Assembly: GCF_000014805.1 (NCBI RefSeq)
Contig: NC_008570.1
Location: 4,081,501 to 4,145,500 of the forward strand
DNA: 64,000 nucleotides
Source: Aeromonas hydrophila subsp. hydrophila ATCC 7966
Lineage (GTDB): Bacteria; Pseudomonadota; Gammaproteobacteria; Enterobacterales; Aeromonadaceae
Reading direction: 5' to 3'
Positions 18,817 through 26,988 of this stretch are shown here, in pieces. The stretch's first letter is position 1; every line of letters begins with the position of its first letter. Both the position numbers and the translations under genes were made by a program. A model generated the notes under the pieces. It was not told the DNA's origin and did not search any database. It saw nothing but the letters and a program-made list of their open reading frames with translations.

Positions 18817-19527
18817 ATGGGACGAAACAGCGGTTTTACCTTCAAGCAATTTCACGTCGATCACGATCGCTGCGCCATGAAAGTCGGCACCGATGGCATC
18901 CTGCTCGGCGCCTGGGCACCTGTCACCAACGCCCGCCGGGTGCTCGACATTGGCAGCGGCAGCGGCCTCATCGCCCTGATGCTGGCCCAGCGCAGCCCTG
19001 CCGACTGCCGCATCGATGCGGTAGAGCTGGATAGCAATGCAGCCCGGCAGGCTCGCGAGAATGCGGCAGCCTCCCCCTGGCATGAGCGGGTCACCGTCAT
19101 CGAGAGTGCCATTCAAACCTATCAGGCCACCCCTTACGATCTCATCGTCTCCAACCCGCCCTACTTCGTGGCGGGCCAGTCATTTCGCGATCCGGCCAGG
19201 GCACTGGCACGTCATACCGGCGGCCTCGACAGCCGGGATCTGCTGGCCGCCTGTGACCGACTATTGGCCCCCAACGGCGAGGTTGCGCTGGTCGTGCCAA
19301 CGGCCATGGCCGATGAAATTTTATGCATCTCGGCGGATTATGATCTGCACGCCGTTTGTTATACAGCTGTTATCACCAGAGCTGGAAAAGAGGCAAATCG
19401 TGTTTTATTGCGACTTGGCAGAGGATTAAACAAGTGTGAGCAGGGTGAAATTGTGATCCATTCTGCTGATGGAACCTATTCCGACAGATACATCCAACTA
19501 ACCAGCCCCTTCTATTTGAAGATGTAA
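18817..19527 (+). CDS. trmN: tRNA1(Val) A37 N6-methyltransferase TrmN6 (YfiC)
   Basis: An SAM-dependent enzyme that methylates N6 of A37 in tRNA-Val. The start FTFKQFHVDHDRCAMKVGTD and the SAM motif LDIGSGSGLIAL are followed by the adenine-N6 signature NPPY (VSNPPYFV). At 236 residues it is a typical length. Codon use in the last 60 codons is more AT-rich than the rest. Its position beside srmB supports the call. Confidence 0.93.
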   Translation: MGRNSGFTFKQFHVDHDRCAMKVGTDGILLGAWAPVTNARRVLDIGSGSGLIALMLAQRSPADCRIDAVELDSNAARQARENAAASPWHERVTVIESAIQTYQATPYDLIVSNPPYFVAGQSFRDPARALARHTGGLDSRDLLAACDRLLAPNGEVALVVPTAMADEILCISADYDLHAVCYTAVITRAGKEANRVLLRLGRGLNKCEQGEIVIHSADGTYSDRYIQLTSPFYLKM

Positions 19528-19574
19528 ATTTCGTCTTGAACTATTTTTTCACGCCATTATGCTGGCTTCTAAAC

Positions 19575-19642
19575 GAGCGCCCGCTCAAGACCAGCTCAAA
19601 CCACTGGTTGCGATGAAAAAACAAGCGGGGCTCCTTTTTTTT
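19575..19642 (+). terminator. Terminator or attenuator between trmN and the first brnQ
   Basis: GAGCGCCCGCT (19575-19585) pairs with AGCGGGGCTC (19624-19633) with one bulged base, followed by C and eight T. A small ACCAG/CTGGT hairpin fits in the loop. It could end trmN, or act as an attenuator in the brnQ leader. Confidence 0.5.
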
Positions 19643-19718
19643 ACCCCTGAACAATATCGGTCACTGACCAATAAAAAACTATAACAAGCAATAGTTTACA
19701 AGACAGACGAGGTTGAAC

Positions 19719-21026
19719 TTGACGAAATCACTCACATTGTCCGACGTGCTCGGATTGGGCTTCATGACCTTCGCCTTCTATCTGGGCGCCGGCAACATCA
19801 TCTTCCCGCCGCTGGCCGGTTACATGGCAGGTGAGCACCTCTCTCTCGCCATGCTGGGTTTCCTGGTCACTGCCGTCGGCCTGCCCCTCATAACCATCAT
19901 CGCCGTCGCCAAGGCAGGCAACGGCTGGGCCGGCATGACCAAGCTGCTGCCGGCCGGCGTCGCCACCGCACTGGCCGTCGCCATCTACATCATCATCGGT
20001 CCGGCCTTCGCCGCTCCCCGTACCGGGCTGGTGGCCTACGAAATGGGCCTCAAGCCTTTCATCGGTGACATGGGTCAGGCCGGTCTGGCTGCCTACACTG
20101 TGCTGTTTTTCGGCGTGGCCATCCTGGTCTCCATGAATCAGGGCAAGCTGATGGATGCCATCGGCAAATACCTGACCCCGGTGCTGATGCTGTTGCTGCT
20201 GACCCTGGCCATCGGCGTGTTCGTCGCCCCGCAAGGTGACATGCCTGCCTCTTCCGGTGACTATCAGAACGGCCCCTTCGTGAAAGGGATCCTGGAAGGC
20301 TACAACACCATGGACACCCTGGCGTCCCTGATGTTCGGAGCCCTGATCGTCGACCTGCTGCGCCAGAAAGGCATTCATGACTACCAGAGCCAGTTCAAGT
20401 ACCTGGCCATTGCCGGCATCATCTCCGCCATCGGTCTGTCCGTGGTCTACGTCTCCCTGTTCCAGCTGGGCAACACCGCAGCCGGCGTCGCCACCGACAT
20501 CAGCAACGGCGGCGCCATCGTCAACGCCTACGTGTTGAGCCTGTTCGGGCAGCCGGGTCAGTTCATCCTGGCCGCCATCATCACCCTGGCCTGTTTCACC
20601 ACCGCCGTGGGCCTGATCTCCGCCTGTTCCGACTTCTTCCACAACTTGACCGGCATGAGCTACAAGAAGCTGGTGGTGTTGCTGGGGGTCATCTGCGCCG
20701 TGGTCGCCAACGTGGGCCTGAGCCAGCTCATCAGCCTCTCCATCCCGGTGCTGGTCGCCATCTACCCGGTTGCCGTGGCACTGGTGCTGGTCACCTTCCT
20801 GAAGGGTTACTTCGGTCGTCCGCGCCTGGTGTTCCGCGCCGTGCTGATGGTCGCCTTCCTGTTCGGCTGCCTGGATGGTCTGGGCGCCGCCGGCATGAAG
20901 ATGGATGCATTTGCCTTCCTGCCGCTGTTCGACAAGGGCCTGGCCTGGCTGCTGCCGACCCTGCTGGCCTGTGGCCTCGGCATGGCTGTTCGCTCCGGCG
21001 AGAAACTGGCTGCCGAAGCTGCCTGA
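19719..21026 (+). CDS. brnQ: Branched-chain amino acid transporter BrnQ (copy 1)
   Basis: A Na+- or H+-coupled inner-membrane carrier for Leu/Ile/Val of the LIVCS family. It has about twelve membrane helices and the N-terminal signature GLGFMTFAFYLGAGNIIFPP. I choose the TTG at 19719 (protein MTKSLTLSD..., about 435 residues). It is six bases after GAGG, and the neighbouring paralogue has the identical arrangement. An in-frame TTG at 19713 abuts the GAGG and is unlikely. The gene is followed by its own terminator. The tandem paralogue is strongly similar along its whole length. Confidence 0.93.
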   Translation: MTKSLTLSDVLGLGFMTFAFYLGAGNIIFPPLAGYMAGEHLSLAMLGFLVTAVGLPLITIIAVAKAGNGWAGMTKLLPAGVATALAVAIYIIIGPAFAAPRTGLVAYEMGLKPFIGDMGQAGLAAYTVLFFGVAILVSMNQGKLMDAIGKYLTPVLMLLLLTLAIGVFVAPQGDMPASSGDYQNGPFVKGILEGYNTMDTLASLMFGALIVDLLRQKGIHDYQSQFKYLAIAGIISAIGLSVVYVSLFQLGNTAAGVATDISNGGAIVNAYVLSLFGQPGQFILAAIITLACFTTAVGLISACSDFFHNLTGMSYKKLVVLLGVICAVVANVGLSQLISLSIPVLVAIYPVAVALVLVTFLKGYFGRPRLVFRAVLMVAFLFGCLDGLGAAGMKMDAFAFLPLFDKGLAWLLPTLLACGLGMAVRSGEKLAAEAA

Positions 21027-21045
21027 TTTCACTCCCGTCCATCTC

Positions 21046-21073
21046 AAAGAGCCTGCCTTGCGCAGGCTCTTTT
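21046..21073 (+). terminator. Terminator of brnQ copy 1
   Basis: Eleven-bp stem AAAGAGCCTGC / GCAGGCTCTTT with loop CTTGC, then TTG TTTG. Confidence 0.9.
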
Positions 21074-21374
21074 GTTTGTCTGCCAACAGCCTTTTACCAC
21101 CCGTTACCCCTTTCCTGCGGCCAGCCCCCTGCCGCCATGTCTACCTCCTTCACTGCTGCCAACCGCTGGCTAATCGGTGATTTATTCTGGCCAATTAAAT
21201 TGTTTCAAGATATTAATGTGTGATTGAGATCAAATTTCTCTTCTTTATGCTCAGAAGAGTGCTCCTTCGCCGATGTGCTCATCGTGGAGGAGAGGGAAGC
21301 ATTGTTATCCGGTTATCTGCCAGGCAGTGGGTGCAATCAACAAGAACAAGCTGATAAGGCAGATGAGGTCAGGT
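21074..21374. other. Leader region between the two brnQ genes
   Basis: About 300 bases hold the candidate CRP site at 21216 and no convincing gene. An in-frame extension of the second brnQ (ATG at 21273 or 21363) is open but not supported by comparison with copy 1. Confidence 0.6.
21216..21237 (+). promoter_or_regulatory. Candidate CRP-binding site upstream of brnQ copy 2
   Basis: TGTGA-TTGAGA-TCAAA matches the CRP core TGTGA-N6-TCACA at nine of ten positions and is flanked by AT-rich bases. No clear -10 box at a standard distance was found, so the promoter it serves is uncertain. Confidence 0.45.
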
Positions 21375-22697
21375 TTGACGAAATCACTGAAGTTGTCCGA
21401 CGTATTCGGACTGGGTTTTATGACGTTTGCTTTCTATCTGGGGGCAGGCAACATCATTTTTCCACCGCTCGCCGGCTTTATGGCCGGTGAACATTTGATG
21501 CCAGCCATGGTCGGCTTTCTGCTGACAGCGGTGGGTCTCCCTCTGCTGACGCTGGTCGCCGTTGCCAGAGGCAGCGCCGGACAAGGCAGCAGCGGCTGGA
21601 CGGCAATGACCCGCTATCTGCCGACCTGGGCGGCCACGGCGCTGGCCATCGCTATCTACATCATCATGGGGCCGGCCTTTGCCACTCCCCGCACCGGGCT
21701 GGTGGCTTATGAAATGGGGCTCAAACCCTGGCTTGGCGAAGCTGGCCAGCACGGGCTGCTGCTCTACAGCCTGCTCTTCTTCGCGCTGGTGATCCTGGTA
21801 TCGCTGGATCGGGGCAGGCTGCTCGATGCGGTGGGCAAGTACATGACGCCTGTCTTGATGGTGATGTTGTTGATCCTGGCGGTCGGAGTCTTGGTTGACC
21901 CGCAAGGTACCCTGCCAGAGGCCAGCGGCGACTACACGGATACGCCGCTCATCAAGGGGATGCTGGAGGGGTACAACACCATGGATACCCTCGGCTCGCT
22001 GATGTTCGGTGCACTCATCATCGGTCTGCTGCAACGCAGGGGCATCGAGGACTACCCGAGCCAGTTCAAGTACCTGACCATCGCGGGCCTCATCTCGGCA
22101 GTTGGCCTCTCGGCGGTCTACATCTCCCTGTTCTATCTGGGCAACAGCGCGGCGGGCGTGGTCACCAACGTCGACAATGGCGGCGCCATCGTCAACGCCT
22201 ATGTACTGAGCCTGTTCGGCCACTACGGCCAGTTGATCCTGGCCGCCATCATCACCCTGGCCTGCTTCACCAGCGCGGTCGGCCTGCTCTGCGCCAGTGC
22301 CGACTACTTCCACGGTCTGGCCGGCTGGACATACCGCAAGTGGGTACTGCTGATGGGGTGTGTCTCCATCCTGGTGGCCAACGTCGGGCTGAGCCAGCTC
22401 ATCAGCCTCTCCATCCCGGTGCTGGTCGCCATCTACCCGGTCGCCATCGCACTGGTGCTGGTGACCTTTGTACAGGGTTATTTTGGACGGCCACGACTGG
22501 CGTTTCGCGCCGTGCTGCTGGTGGCTTTTCTGTTCGGCTGTCTGGACGGGCTGGGCGCGGCCGGCATGCAGATGGATGCGTTCGCCTTCCTGCCGCTGTT
22601 CGACAAGGGACTGGCCTGGCTGCTCCCCACCCTGCTGACCTGCGGCTTCGGCATGCTGCTGCGCCCCCGCGACGATCTGGCCGCCGAAGCGGCCTGA
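21375..22697 (+). CDS. brnQ: Branched-chain amino acid transporter BrnQ (copy 2)
   Basis: A second LIVCS-family carrier (about 440 residues), head-to-tail with copy 1. It keeps the same N-terminus (MTKSLKLSDVFGLGFMTFAFYLGAGN) and the same C-terminal block (MDAFAFLPLFDKGLAWLLPTLL). It differs by a small insertion after the second helix (RGSAGQGSSG) and by scattered substitutions. The start is the TTG at 21375, six bases after GAGG, matching copy 1. Separate terminators and leaders suggest the copies are regulated independently. Ion or substrate preference cannot be told. Confidence 0.92.
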   Translation: MTKSLKLSDVFGLGFMTFAFYLGAGNIIFPPLAGFMAGEHLMPAMVGFLLTAVGLPLLTLVAVARGSAGQGSSGWTAMTRYLPTWAATALAIAIYIIMGPAFATPRTGLVAYEMGLKPWLGEAGQHGLLLYSLLFFALVILVSLDRGRLLDAVGKYMTPVLMVMLLILAVGVLVDPQGTLPEASGDYTDTPLIKGMLEGYNTMDTLGSLMFGALIIGLLQRRGIEDYPSQFKYLTIAGLISAVGLSAVYISLFYLGNSAAGVVTNVDNGGAIVNAYVLSLFGHYGQLILAAIITLACFTSAVGLLCASADYFHGLAGWTYRKWVLLMGCVSILVANVGLSQLISLSIPVLVAIYPVAIALVLVTFVQGYFGRPRLAFRAVLLVAFLFGCLDGLGAAGMQMDAFAFLPLFDKGLAWLLPTLLTCGFGMLLRPRDDLAAEAA

Positions 22698-22717
22698 TCA
22701 ACCGGGCGACCAACGAC

Positions 22718-22743
22718 AAGAGGCCAGCATTAGCTGGCCTCTT
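22718..22743. terminator. Terminator after brnQ copy 2
   Basis: Perfect 11-bp stem AAGAGGCCAGC / GCTGGCCTCTT with a four-base loop. It is only weakly T-rich afterwards, and lies between convergent genes. Confidence 0.75.
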
Positions 22744-22767
22744 GCATTGCATCTGTCACCCTGGCTG

Positions 22768-22998
22768 CTACAGCAGCGGGTCTACCTGCTTGGGTCTGCC
22801 TGCCAGACCATACCAATGGGTCTCCACCCGCCCGGCATGCCACTCAAAGGTGCCCCAGGGCTGGTCTGCCTGCCAGCGCGGAAAGTTCACCACCACCCGG
22901 TTGTCTTCGTACTTGTAGAGCGAGGTGGTGATCTGGAGGTCAGACAGGATGAGCAGCAGGGCCCAACCGATGAAGAACCATTTCAGCGCTTTCCACAT
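22768..22998 (-). CDS. Small single-pass membrane protein of unknown function
   Basis: A 76-residue protein. An N-terminal membrane helix (MWKALKWFFIGWALLLILSD) is followed by a short polar domain rich in Trp and Tyr (YKYEDNRVVVNFPRW, WHAGRVETHWYG). The start at 22998 is four bases after the cheX stop, so it is probably co-translated with cheX. The family is not recognised. The exported tail would face the periplasm. Confidence 0.65.
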   Translation of the reverse strand: MWKALKWFFIGWALLLILSDLQITTSLYKYEDNRVVVNFPRWQADQPWGTFEWHAGRVETHWYGLAGRPKQVDPLL

Positions 22999-23002
22999 AG
23001 GA

Positions 23003-23464
23003 TTACTCGAAACAGATCTCGATGGTGGCACGACCAAAATCTGATTCGAACGGCATCATGATCTTGGTGCCATCGGCACGATGAGTGATGGTGTGGTTGG
23101 GGCCGGAGACGATGATGGGGGTCGCCATGTCGAACTCATACCCCTTCTCCCCCAGCATGCGCTTGGCGCCGCCGGTCACCATGTTGGTGATCTCGCCCAC
23201 CATGTCGGTCACTTCTTCATTGATGGTGGCCGGTGCCTCGCCCAGCATCCGGCGCATGATCTCCAGCGCCAACCCCTTCTCGAAGCTGATAGAGAGCGAG
23301 CCGCGGGTCTGCGGGCCGACCATGCCGATGAGACCGGAGACATCGCCGCGCGCCAGCTCGTCCATCTTGCGTTTGGGTTTGCCCGGCTTGAGCTCGAGCT
23401 GTGCCATGGTAGAAAGCACATTGAGCAGGGAGAGCAGGAACGGGTTTACAAAATCAGCCTTCAT
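23003..23464 (-). CDS. CheX-like chemotaxis phosphatase domain protein
   Basis: A 153-residue single-domain protein of the CheC/CheX/FliY superfamily. The helix GEITNMVTGGAK holds the active-site pattern E91-x2-N94 used by CheX to dephosphorylate CheY-P. The preceding segment binds the response regulator in known members. No other che genes adjoin, so the partner is encoded elsewhere. Its start overlaps the end of zur by 11 bases. That makes a zur-cheX-small membrane protein transcription unit, which is an odd pairing. Confidence 0.83.
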   Translation of the reverse strand: MKADFVNPFLLSLLNVLSTMAQLELKPGKPKRKMDELARGDVSGLIGMVGPQTRGSLSISFEKGLALEIMRRMLGEAPATINEEVTDMVGEITNMVTGGAKRMLGEKGYEFDMATPIIVSGPNHTITHRADGTKIMMPFESDFGRATIEICFE

Positions 23465-23912
23465 GTTGACTTCCTACGGTGGGCGTACAGCGAGCACATT
23501 GGCCATGTGCCTCTATTGTCTTATTGGTAATAGTAAAGCCATGCAAGTGGGCTTGCTCGGAAAACGCGCCATCGATCGCCGAGTCATGCAACTCGACCAC
23601 CTCGCCACACCGATCGCAGATGAGCAGTTGCATCGGGTGGGCATGATCGAAGTGACAGCAGAAAATGAAGGCGTTGAGCGACTCCACCTTGTGGGCAAAG
23701 CCCTGTTCGAGCAGAAAATCCAGCGCCCGATAAACGGTTGGCGGCTTGGCATGGGCCTCGGTCTGCTGCAACTGGGCCAACAGATCATAGGCGCTGATGG
23801 CATTGCCGTGGGCAGCCAGCAGCCTGAATACCTGACGCCGGGTAGGGGTGAAGCGGATCCCGCGTTGTTCGCAGAGTCGTTCGGCTCGTTGTAAAAGTTG
23901 GTCTTGATTCAT
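23454..23912 (-). CDS. zur: Zinc uptake regulator Zur (Fur family)
   Basis: A 152-residue Fur-family repressor that senses Zn2+ and controls zinc uptake. It has a winged-helix N-terminus (GIRFTPTRRQVFRLLAAHG) and the recognition helix PPTVYRALDFLLEQG. The dimer domain carries the structural zinc pairs CDRC and CARC and the sensor residues in HFDHAHPMQ. I start at the ATG at 23912; a GTG lies two codons upstream. It is divergent from dusA, as zur and dusA (yjbN) are neighbours in E. coli. No clear Zur box was seen in the 130-base gap. Confidence 0.88.
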   Translation of the reverse strand: MNQDQLLQRAERLCEQRGIRFTPTRRQVFRLLAAHGNAISAYDLLAQLQQTEAHAKPPTVYRALDFLLEQGFAHKVESLNAFIFCCHFDHAHPMQLLICDRCGEVVELHDSAIDGAFSEQAHLHGFTITNKTIEAHGQCARCTPTVGSQHEG

Positions 23913-24041
23913 GATCACGCAATTACCCTTTTTATTAGCCGGATACTATCACAGGGCCCCCTTTGACGCGGTGACAAAATTCATTTTCTGGGGCTGCCTC
24001 ACGTTGTGGTAAAATCCGCCCCCTTTGTTTAGCCAACCCGG

Positions 24042-25037
24042 ATGATTTTTATGCAGGCGCAGCGTTTTTCCATCGCCCCCATGCTGGACTGGACCGATCG
24101 GCATTGCCGTTATTTCCATCGTCTGATGACTCGCCAGACCTTGCTTTATACCGAGATGGTGACCACCGGCGCCATCATCCACGGCAAGGGCGATTATCTG
24201 GGTTACAGCGAGCAGGAGCACCCCATCTCCCTGCAGCTGGGTGGCAGCAATCCGGCCGATCTCGCACGCTGCGCCAAGCTGGCCGAGGAACGCGGCTATG
24301 ACGAGGTGAACATCAACGTCGGCTGTCCCTCCGATCGAGTGCAAAACGGCCGCTTTGGCGCATGCCTGATGGGCGAACCCGCACTGGTGGCTGACTGCGT
24401 CAAAGCGATGCGCGATGTGGTCGATATCCCAGTGACGGTAAAGACCCGTATCGGTATCGACGATCAGGACTCCTACGAATTTCTGCAGGCCTTCATCGAA
24501 CAGGTGCGCGATGCCGGTTGCGACACCTTCATCGTCCATGCCCGCAAGGCGTGGCTGAGCGGCCTGAGCCCCAAGGAAAACCGCGAGATCCCGCCGCTCG
24601 ATTATCCCCGTGTCTATCGGGTCAAGCAGGATTACCCGGATCTAACCATCGCCATCAACGGCGGCGTCACCTCCATGGAGCAGACCCTCGAACACCTGCA
24701 GCACCTGGATGGTGTCATGATGGGGCGCGAAGCCTATCAGAACCCCTACATTCTGGCGCAGGTGGACAATCTGGTATTCGGCCAGAACAATGCCGTGCCG
24801 AGCCGCCATGAGGTGGTGCGGATGATGCTGCCCTATATCGAGCAGGAGCTGGCCAAGGGCAACTATCTCTCCCACATGACCCGCCACATGCTGGGGCTGT
24901 TCCAGAACATGCAGGGAGCCCGCGCCTGGCGCCGCCATCTGAGTGAAAACGCCTGCAAGCCGGGAGCGGATATCCAGGTAGTGCTGGATGCAATGGCCAA
25001 GGTGCCGGAATTCGCCACCACGGAGGCGGCGGAGTAA
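24042..25037 (+). CDS. dusA: tRNA-dihydrouridine(20/20a) synthase DusA
   Basis: An FMN-dependent reductase that makes dihydrouridine at positions 20/20a of tRNA. The TIM barrel opens with [15 protein letters not shown], and the catalytic Cys lies in NVGCPSDRV (C95 counted from the first ATG). The [20 protein letters not shown] block is the DusA signature. Either ATG 24042 or 24051 could start translation; the first is taken. A 49-codon frame follows two bases after the stop. Confidence 0.96.
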   Translation: MIFMQAQRFSIAPMLDWTDRHCRYFHRLMTRQTLLYTEMVTTGAIIHGKGDYLGYSEQEHPISLQLGGSNPADLARCAKLAEERGYDEVNINVGCPSDRVQNGRFGACLMGEPALVADCVKAMRDVVDIPVTVKTRIGIDDQDSYEFLQAFIEQVRDAGCDTFIVHARKAWLSGLSPKENREIPPLDYPRVYRVKQDYPDLTIAINGGVTSMEQTLEHLQHLDGVMMGREAYQNPYILAQVDNLVFGQNNAVPSRHEVVRMMLPYIEQELAKGNYLSHMTRHMLGLFQNMQGARAWRRHLSENACKPGADIQVVLDAMAKVPEFATTEAAE

Positions 25038-25039
25038 CC

Positions 25040-25189
25040 ATGTACCGTTTCACCGGCTCCTGGCTGCACAAGGCCATCGTCCGGCTCTGCGCCGGCCTGC
25101 TCGCCATTCTTGGCATCAAACTCAGCGCCTTTTACTTCCTCGGCTTGCTCATCGTGCTGGGGCTGCATCGGGATCAGCTGCTCGGCTGA
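25040..25189 (+). CDS. Putative small membrane protein downstream of dusA
   Basis: An ATG two bases after the dusA stop opens a 49-codon frame. It starts MYRFTGSWLHKAIVRLCAG, continues as a hydrophobic stretch long enough for one membrane helix (LLAILGIKLSAFYFLGLLIV), and ends at TGA just before a strong terminator. In E. coli the gene after dusA is pspG, but the sequence shows no clear likeness to it. Position, frame and terminator support a real gene. The function is unknown. Confidence 0.6.
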   Translation: MYRFTGSWLHKAIVRLCAGLLAILGIKLSAFYFLGLLIVLGLHRDQLLG

Positions 25190-25210
25190 GTTCACCCCGC
25201 GTCGACCAAT

Positions 25211-25245
25211 AAAAAACCGGCAACACCCAGTGTTGCCGGTTTTTT
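25211..25245. terminator. Strong bidirectional terminator
   Basis: Sixteen-bp stem with arms 25211-25226 (AAAAAACCGGCAACAC) and 25230-25245, loop of three, T-run on both strands. Confidence 0.93.
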
Positions 25246-25263
25246 ATTGTCTCTTCAGCCTCG

Positions 25264-25689
25264 CTAATCGCCTTTGTCCACGAACTGCAGCTCGGGCGCT
25301 CTGGACGTCAGCACATCGGCGCAATAATCCCAGGTCGAAATGCGGTAGTGCTGCAGATCCTCGTCCAGGTGCAGGCCGTCCGACTCCTGATGGAACCAGC
25401 TGGCAAACCGGGACGGGGTGATGAGCTGGATCTGCTCCTCGATGGCATGGCTATCCTTGCCCTCCGCCAGATCGCAATCCTCCATTACCCGCACCGCGTA
25501 AATATGGCGAAAATAGACCCGACAGAGGATCTGCGGCGGCAGATCGATGCTGCGAGCCCTGCCCAGCATGATGGTGAGGGAGTCGCTCCAGATATCCTGA
25601 TGAAGTTCGGCCACAACCAGGCCCGGGGGGAGTTGGCGGGACGGAGCCCAAGGTACGGCAACCTGCCGAATGGCATTTTTCTGTTCCAT
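25264..25689 (-). CDS. Hypothetical protein
   Basis: A 141-residue soluble protein with no signal peptide or membrane segment. The start at the second of two adjacent ATGs (25689) is best spaced from GAGG. The last third has a Tyr/Trp-rich, acidic segment (YRISTWDYCADVLTSRAPEL), and the middle has RVYFRHIYAVRVME. I do not recognise a family. It converges on the dusA-small ORF pair across the terminator and follows hupA on the same strand, with a terminator between. Confidence 0.6.
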   Translation of the reverse strand: MEQKNAIRQVAVPWAPSRQLPPGLVVAELHQDIWSDSLTIMLGRARSIDLPPQILCRVYFRHIYAVRVMEDCDLAEGKDSHAIEEQIQLITPSRFASWFHQESDGLHLDEDLQHYRISTWDYCADVLTSRAPELQFVDKGD

Positions 25690-25757
25690 CATCCACCTCA
25701 CTACGGCGCACGCCATATCTTGAGTGTATCTGAAACAATTTCCGCTGACGATGGCAA

Positions 25758-25786
25758 TAAAAAACCCGGCTGGCGCCGGGTTTTTG
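25758..25786 (-). terminator. Terminator of hupA
   Basis: Stem AAAAACCCGGC / GCCGGGTTTTT with loop TGGC, followed on the minus strand by TATTGCC. It lies five bases after the hupA stop. Confidence 0.92.
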
Positions 25787-25790
25787 GGGA

Positions 25791-26063
25791 TTACTTGACG
25801 GCGTCTTTGAGCGCCTTGCCTGCCACAAAGGACGGCACATTCGCGGCTGCAATCTGGATCTCTTTACCAGTTTGCGGATTGCGACCGGTACGGCCAGCAC
25901 GATGGTTCACCTTGAAGGTGCCAAAACCCACCAACTGCACAGCATCACCTTCTTTCAGGCTCTGGGTAATACCATTGATGATCTCTTCCAGAGCGACTTT
26001 GGCCTGAGCTTTGCTCAGATCTGCTTTGGCTGCAATTGCATCGACAAGTTGAGCTTTGTTCAT
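25791..26063 (-). CDS. hupA: DNA-binding protein HU-alpha
   Basis: A 90-residue histone-like protein that bends and compacts DNA as a dimer. [20 protein letters not shown] opens the helical dimer part, and the DNA-wrapping arms centre on [22 protein letters not shown]. It is closest in memory to E. coli HupA rather than HupB. The start is at MNKAQ (26063), with AGGAAA upstream. It has its own terminator, and the gap upstream is long enough for a regulated promoter. Confidence 0.96.
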   Translation of the reverse strand: MNKAQLVDAIAAKADLSKAQAKVALEEIINGITQSLKEGDAVQLVGFGTFKVNHRAGRTGRNPQTGKEIQIAAANVPSFVAGKALKDAVK

Positions 26064-26404
26064 AACATTTCCTTTATGATCGGGCATTTAGCACCGGGCC
26101 ACTCTATTCAAAAAAAAACACTCAGGCAAAGGCTTTATCAGCCGGATTGGCTTGAATGCTGGGGTTTTCATCAAGATCTGCGGAAATAGTCACATATCTC
26201 GCCCCTTCGTGATCGTAATTGACGGGAAGAGGAGAGCAAATGATGGTGCCTTGTAACCAAAACGCCACCCGATGTAACAATATCCCCATGCCCCTATTGA
26301 CGGTCAACTGGATTTTCCCTAGTTATAGGAGGGTGTCGTCAGTCAATAAAAAGGCCGGAGGCCCGTTACGATAGCACTCCATGCCTATGCCCCACGGAGG
26401 GACT
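26064..26404. other. Intergenic region between hupA and rsd
   Basis: These 341 bases must hold the divergent hupA and rsd promoters. A TTGACC-N17-GATATT match on the minus strand around 26280-26307 is a possible hupA promoter. A 55-codon minus-strand frame (26122-26289) is listed separately with low confidence. Confidence 0.5.
26122..26289 (-). CDS. Possible 55-codon ORF upstream of hupA
   Basis: Minus-strand frame of 55 codons beginning MGILLHRVAFWLQGTIIC and ending IQANPADKAFA, 58 bases upstream of hupA. Composition looks protein-like (LPVNYDHEGARYVTISADLD) and out-of-frame shadowing does not explain it. The ribosome site is poor and it could overlap the hupA promoter. It may be a small gene, a leader or a relic. 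Confidence 0.3.
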   Translation of the reverse strand: MGILLHRVAFWLQGTIICSPLPVNYDHEGARYVTISADLDENPSIQANPADKAFA

Positions 26405-26887
26405 ATGTTAACTGAACTGGAACAAACCAAACGCGCATTGGCAGGAAAGCACAGAGCTATCGACGACTGGCTGGATGCCAGGCAGGCATTGCTGGTCGAA
26501 TACATGCGGCTTGCCGGACTGACCCCCGCCCGCACCAAGCAGCGTTCGCTGCCCGGCCATGTGGAACTGCAAGGCTTCTGTGAACGCCTGGTCGACTACG
26601 TCAGCGCCGGACACTTCGAGATCTACAACCACGTGGTGACCGCCTTCGAACAAGCCAGCGGCGACAAGCTGGAACTGGCGAAACGCATCTATCCCCATAT
26701 CCGGGCTTGCACCGAGTTTGCGCTGGAGTTCAACGACAAGTACAGCAATGCCGATGAGGCCCAGTTGCTGTTGCTGGATGAGGATCTGAATCAGCTGGGC
26801 CCCGTGCTGGAAGATCGTTTCAAGCAGGAAGATCGGCTGATCAAGGCACTGCAGGTCGTGGAGTCACTCAGCGCCCAGCAGGTTTGA
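26405..26887 (+). CDS. rsd: Regulator of sigma D (Rsd/AlgQ family)
   Basis: A 160-residue helical anti-sigma factor that binds region 4 of sigma-70 and helps the change to stationary-phase sigma factors. Family landmarks are the N-terminal MLTELEQTKRALAGKHRAID, DDWLDARQALLVEYMRL and CERLVDYVSAGHFEIYNHVV. The start is the ATG at 26405 after GGAGGGACT. It is followed about 100 bases later by a PilZ gene on the same strand. Confidence 0.92.
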   Translation: MLTELEQTKRALAGKHRAIDDWLDARQALLVEYMRLAGLTPARTKQRSLPGHVELQGFCERLVDYVSAGHFEIYNHVVTAFEQASGDKLELAKRIYPHIRACTEFALEFNDKYSNADEAQLLLLDEDLNQLGPVLEDRFKQEDRLIKALQVVESLSAQQV

Positions 26888-26988
26888 TATCCAATTTCGG
26901 AGCCAGTTCAAGATCCTGATGTGCAAGGTGCATTACACTCTATGTCATGACCTTTAGCTCCAATTCCTATTGCTGACAGGAGATGAGA

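Noticed and set aside
25348-26007. 219-codon plus-strand frame over the hypothetical gene and hupA
   Set aside because: It crosses the hupA terminator and is antisense to hupA.
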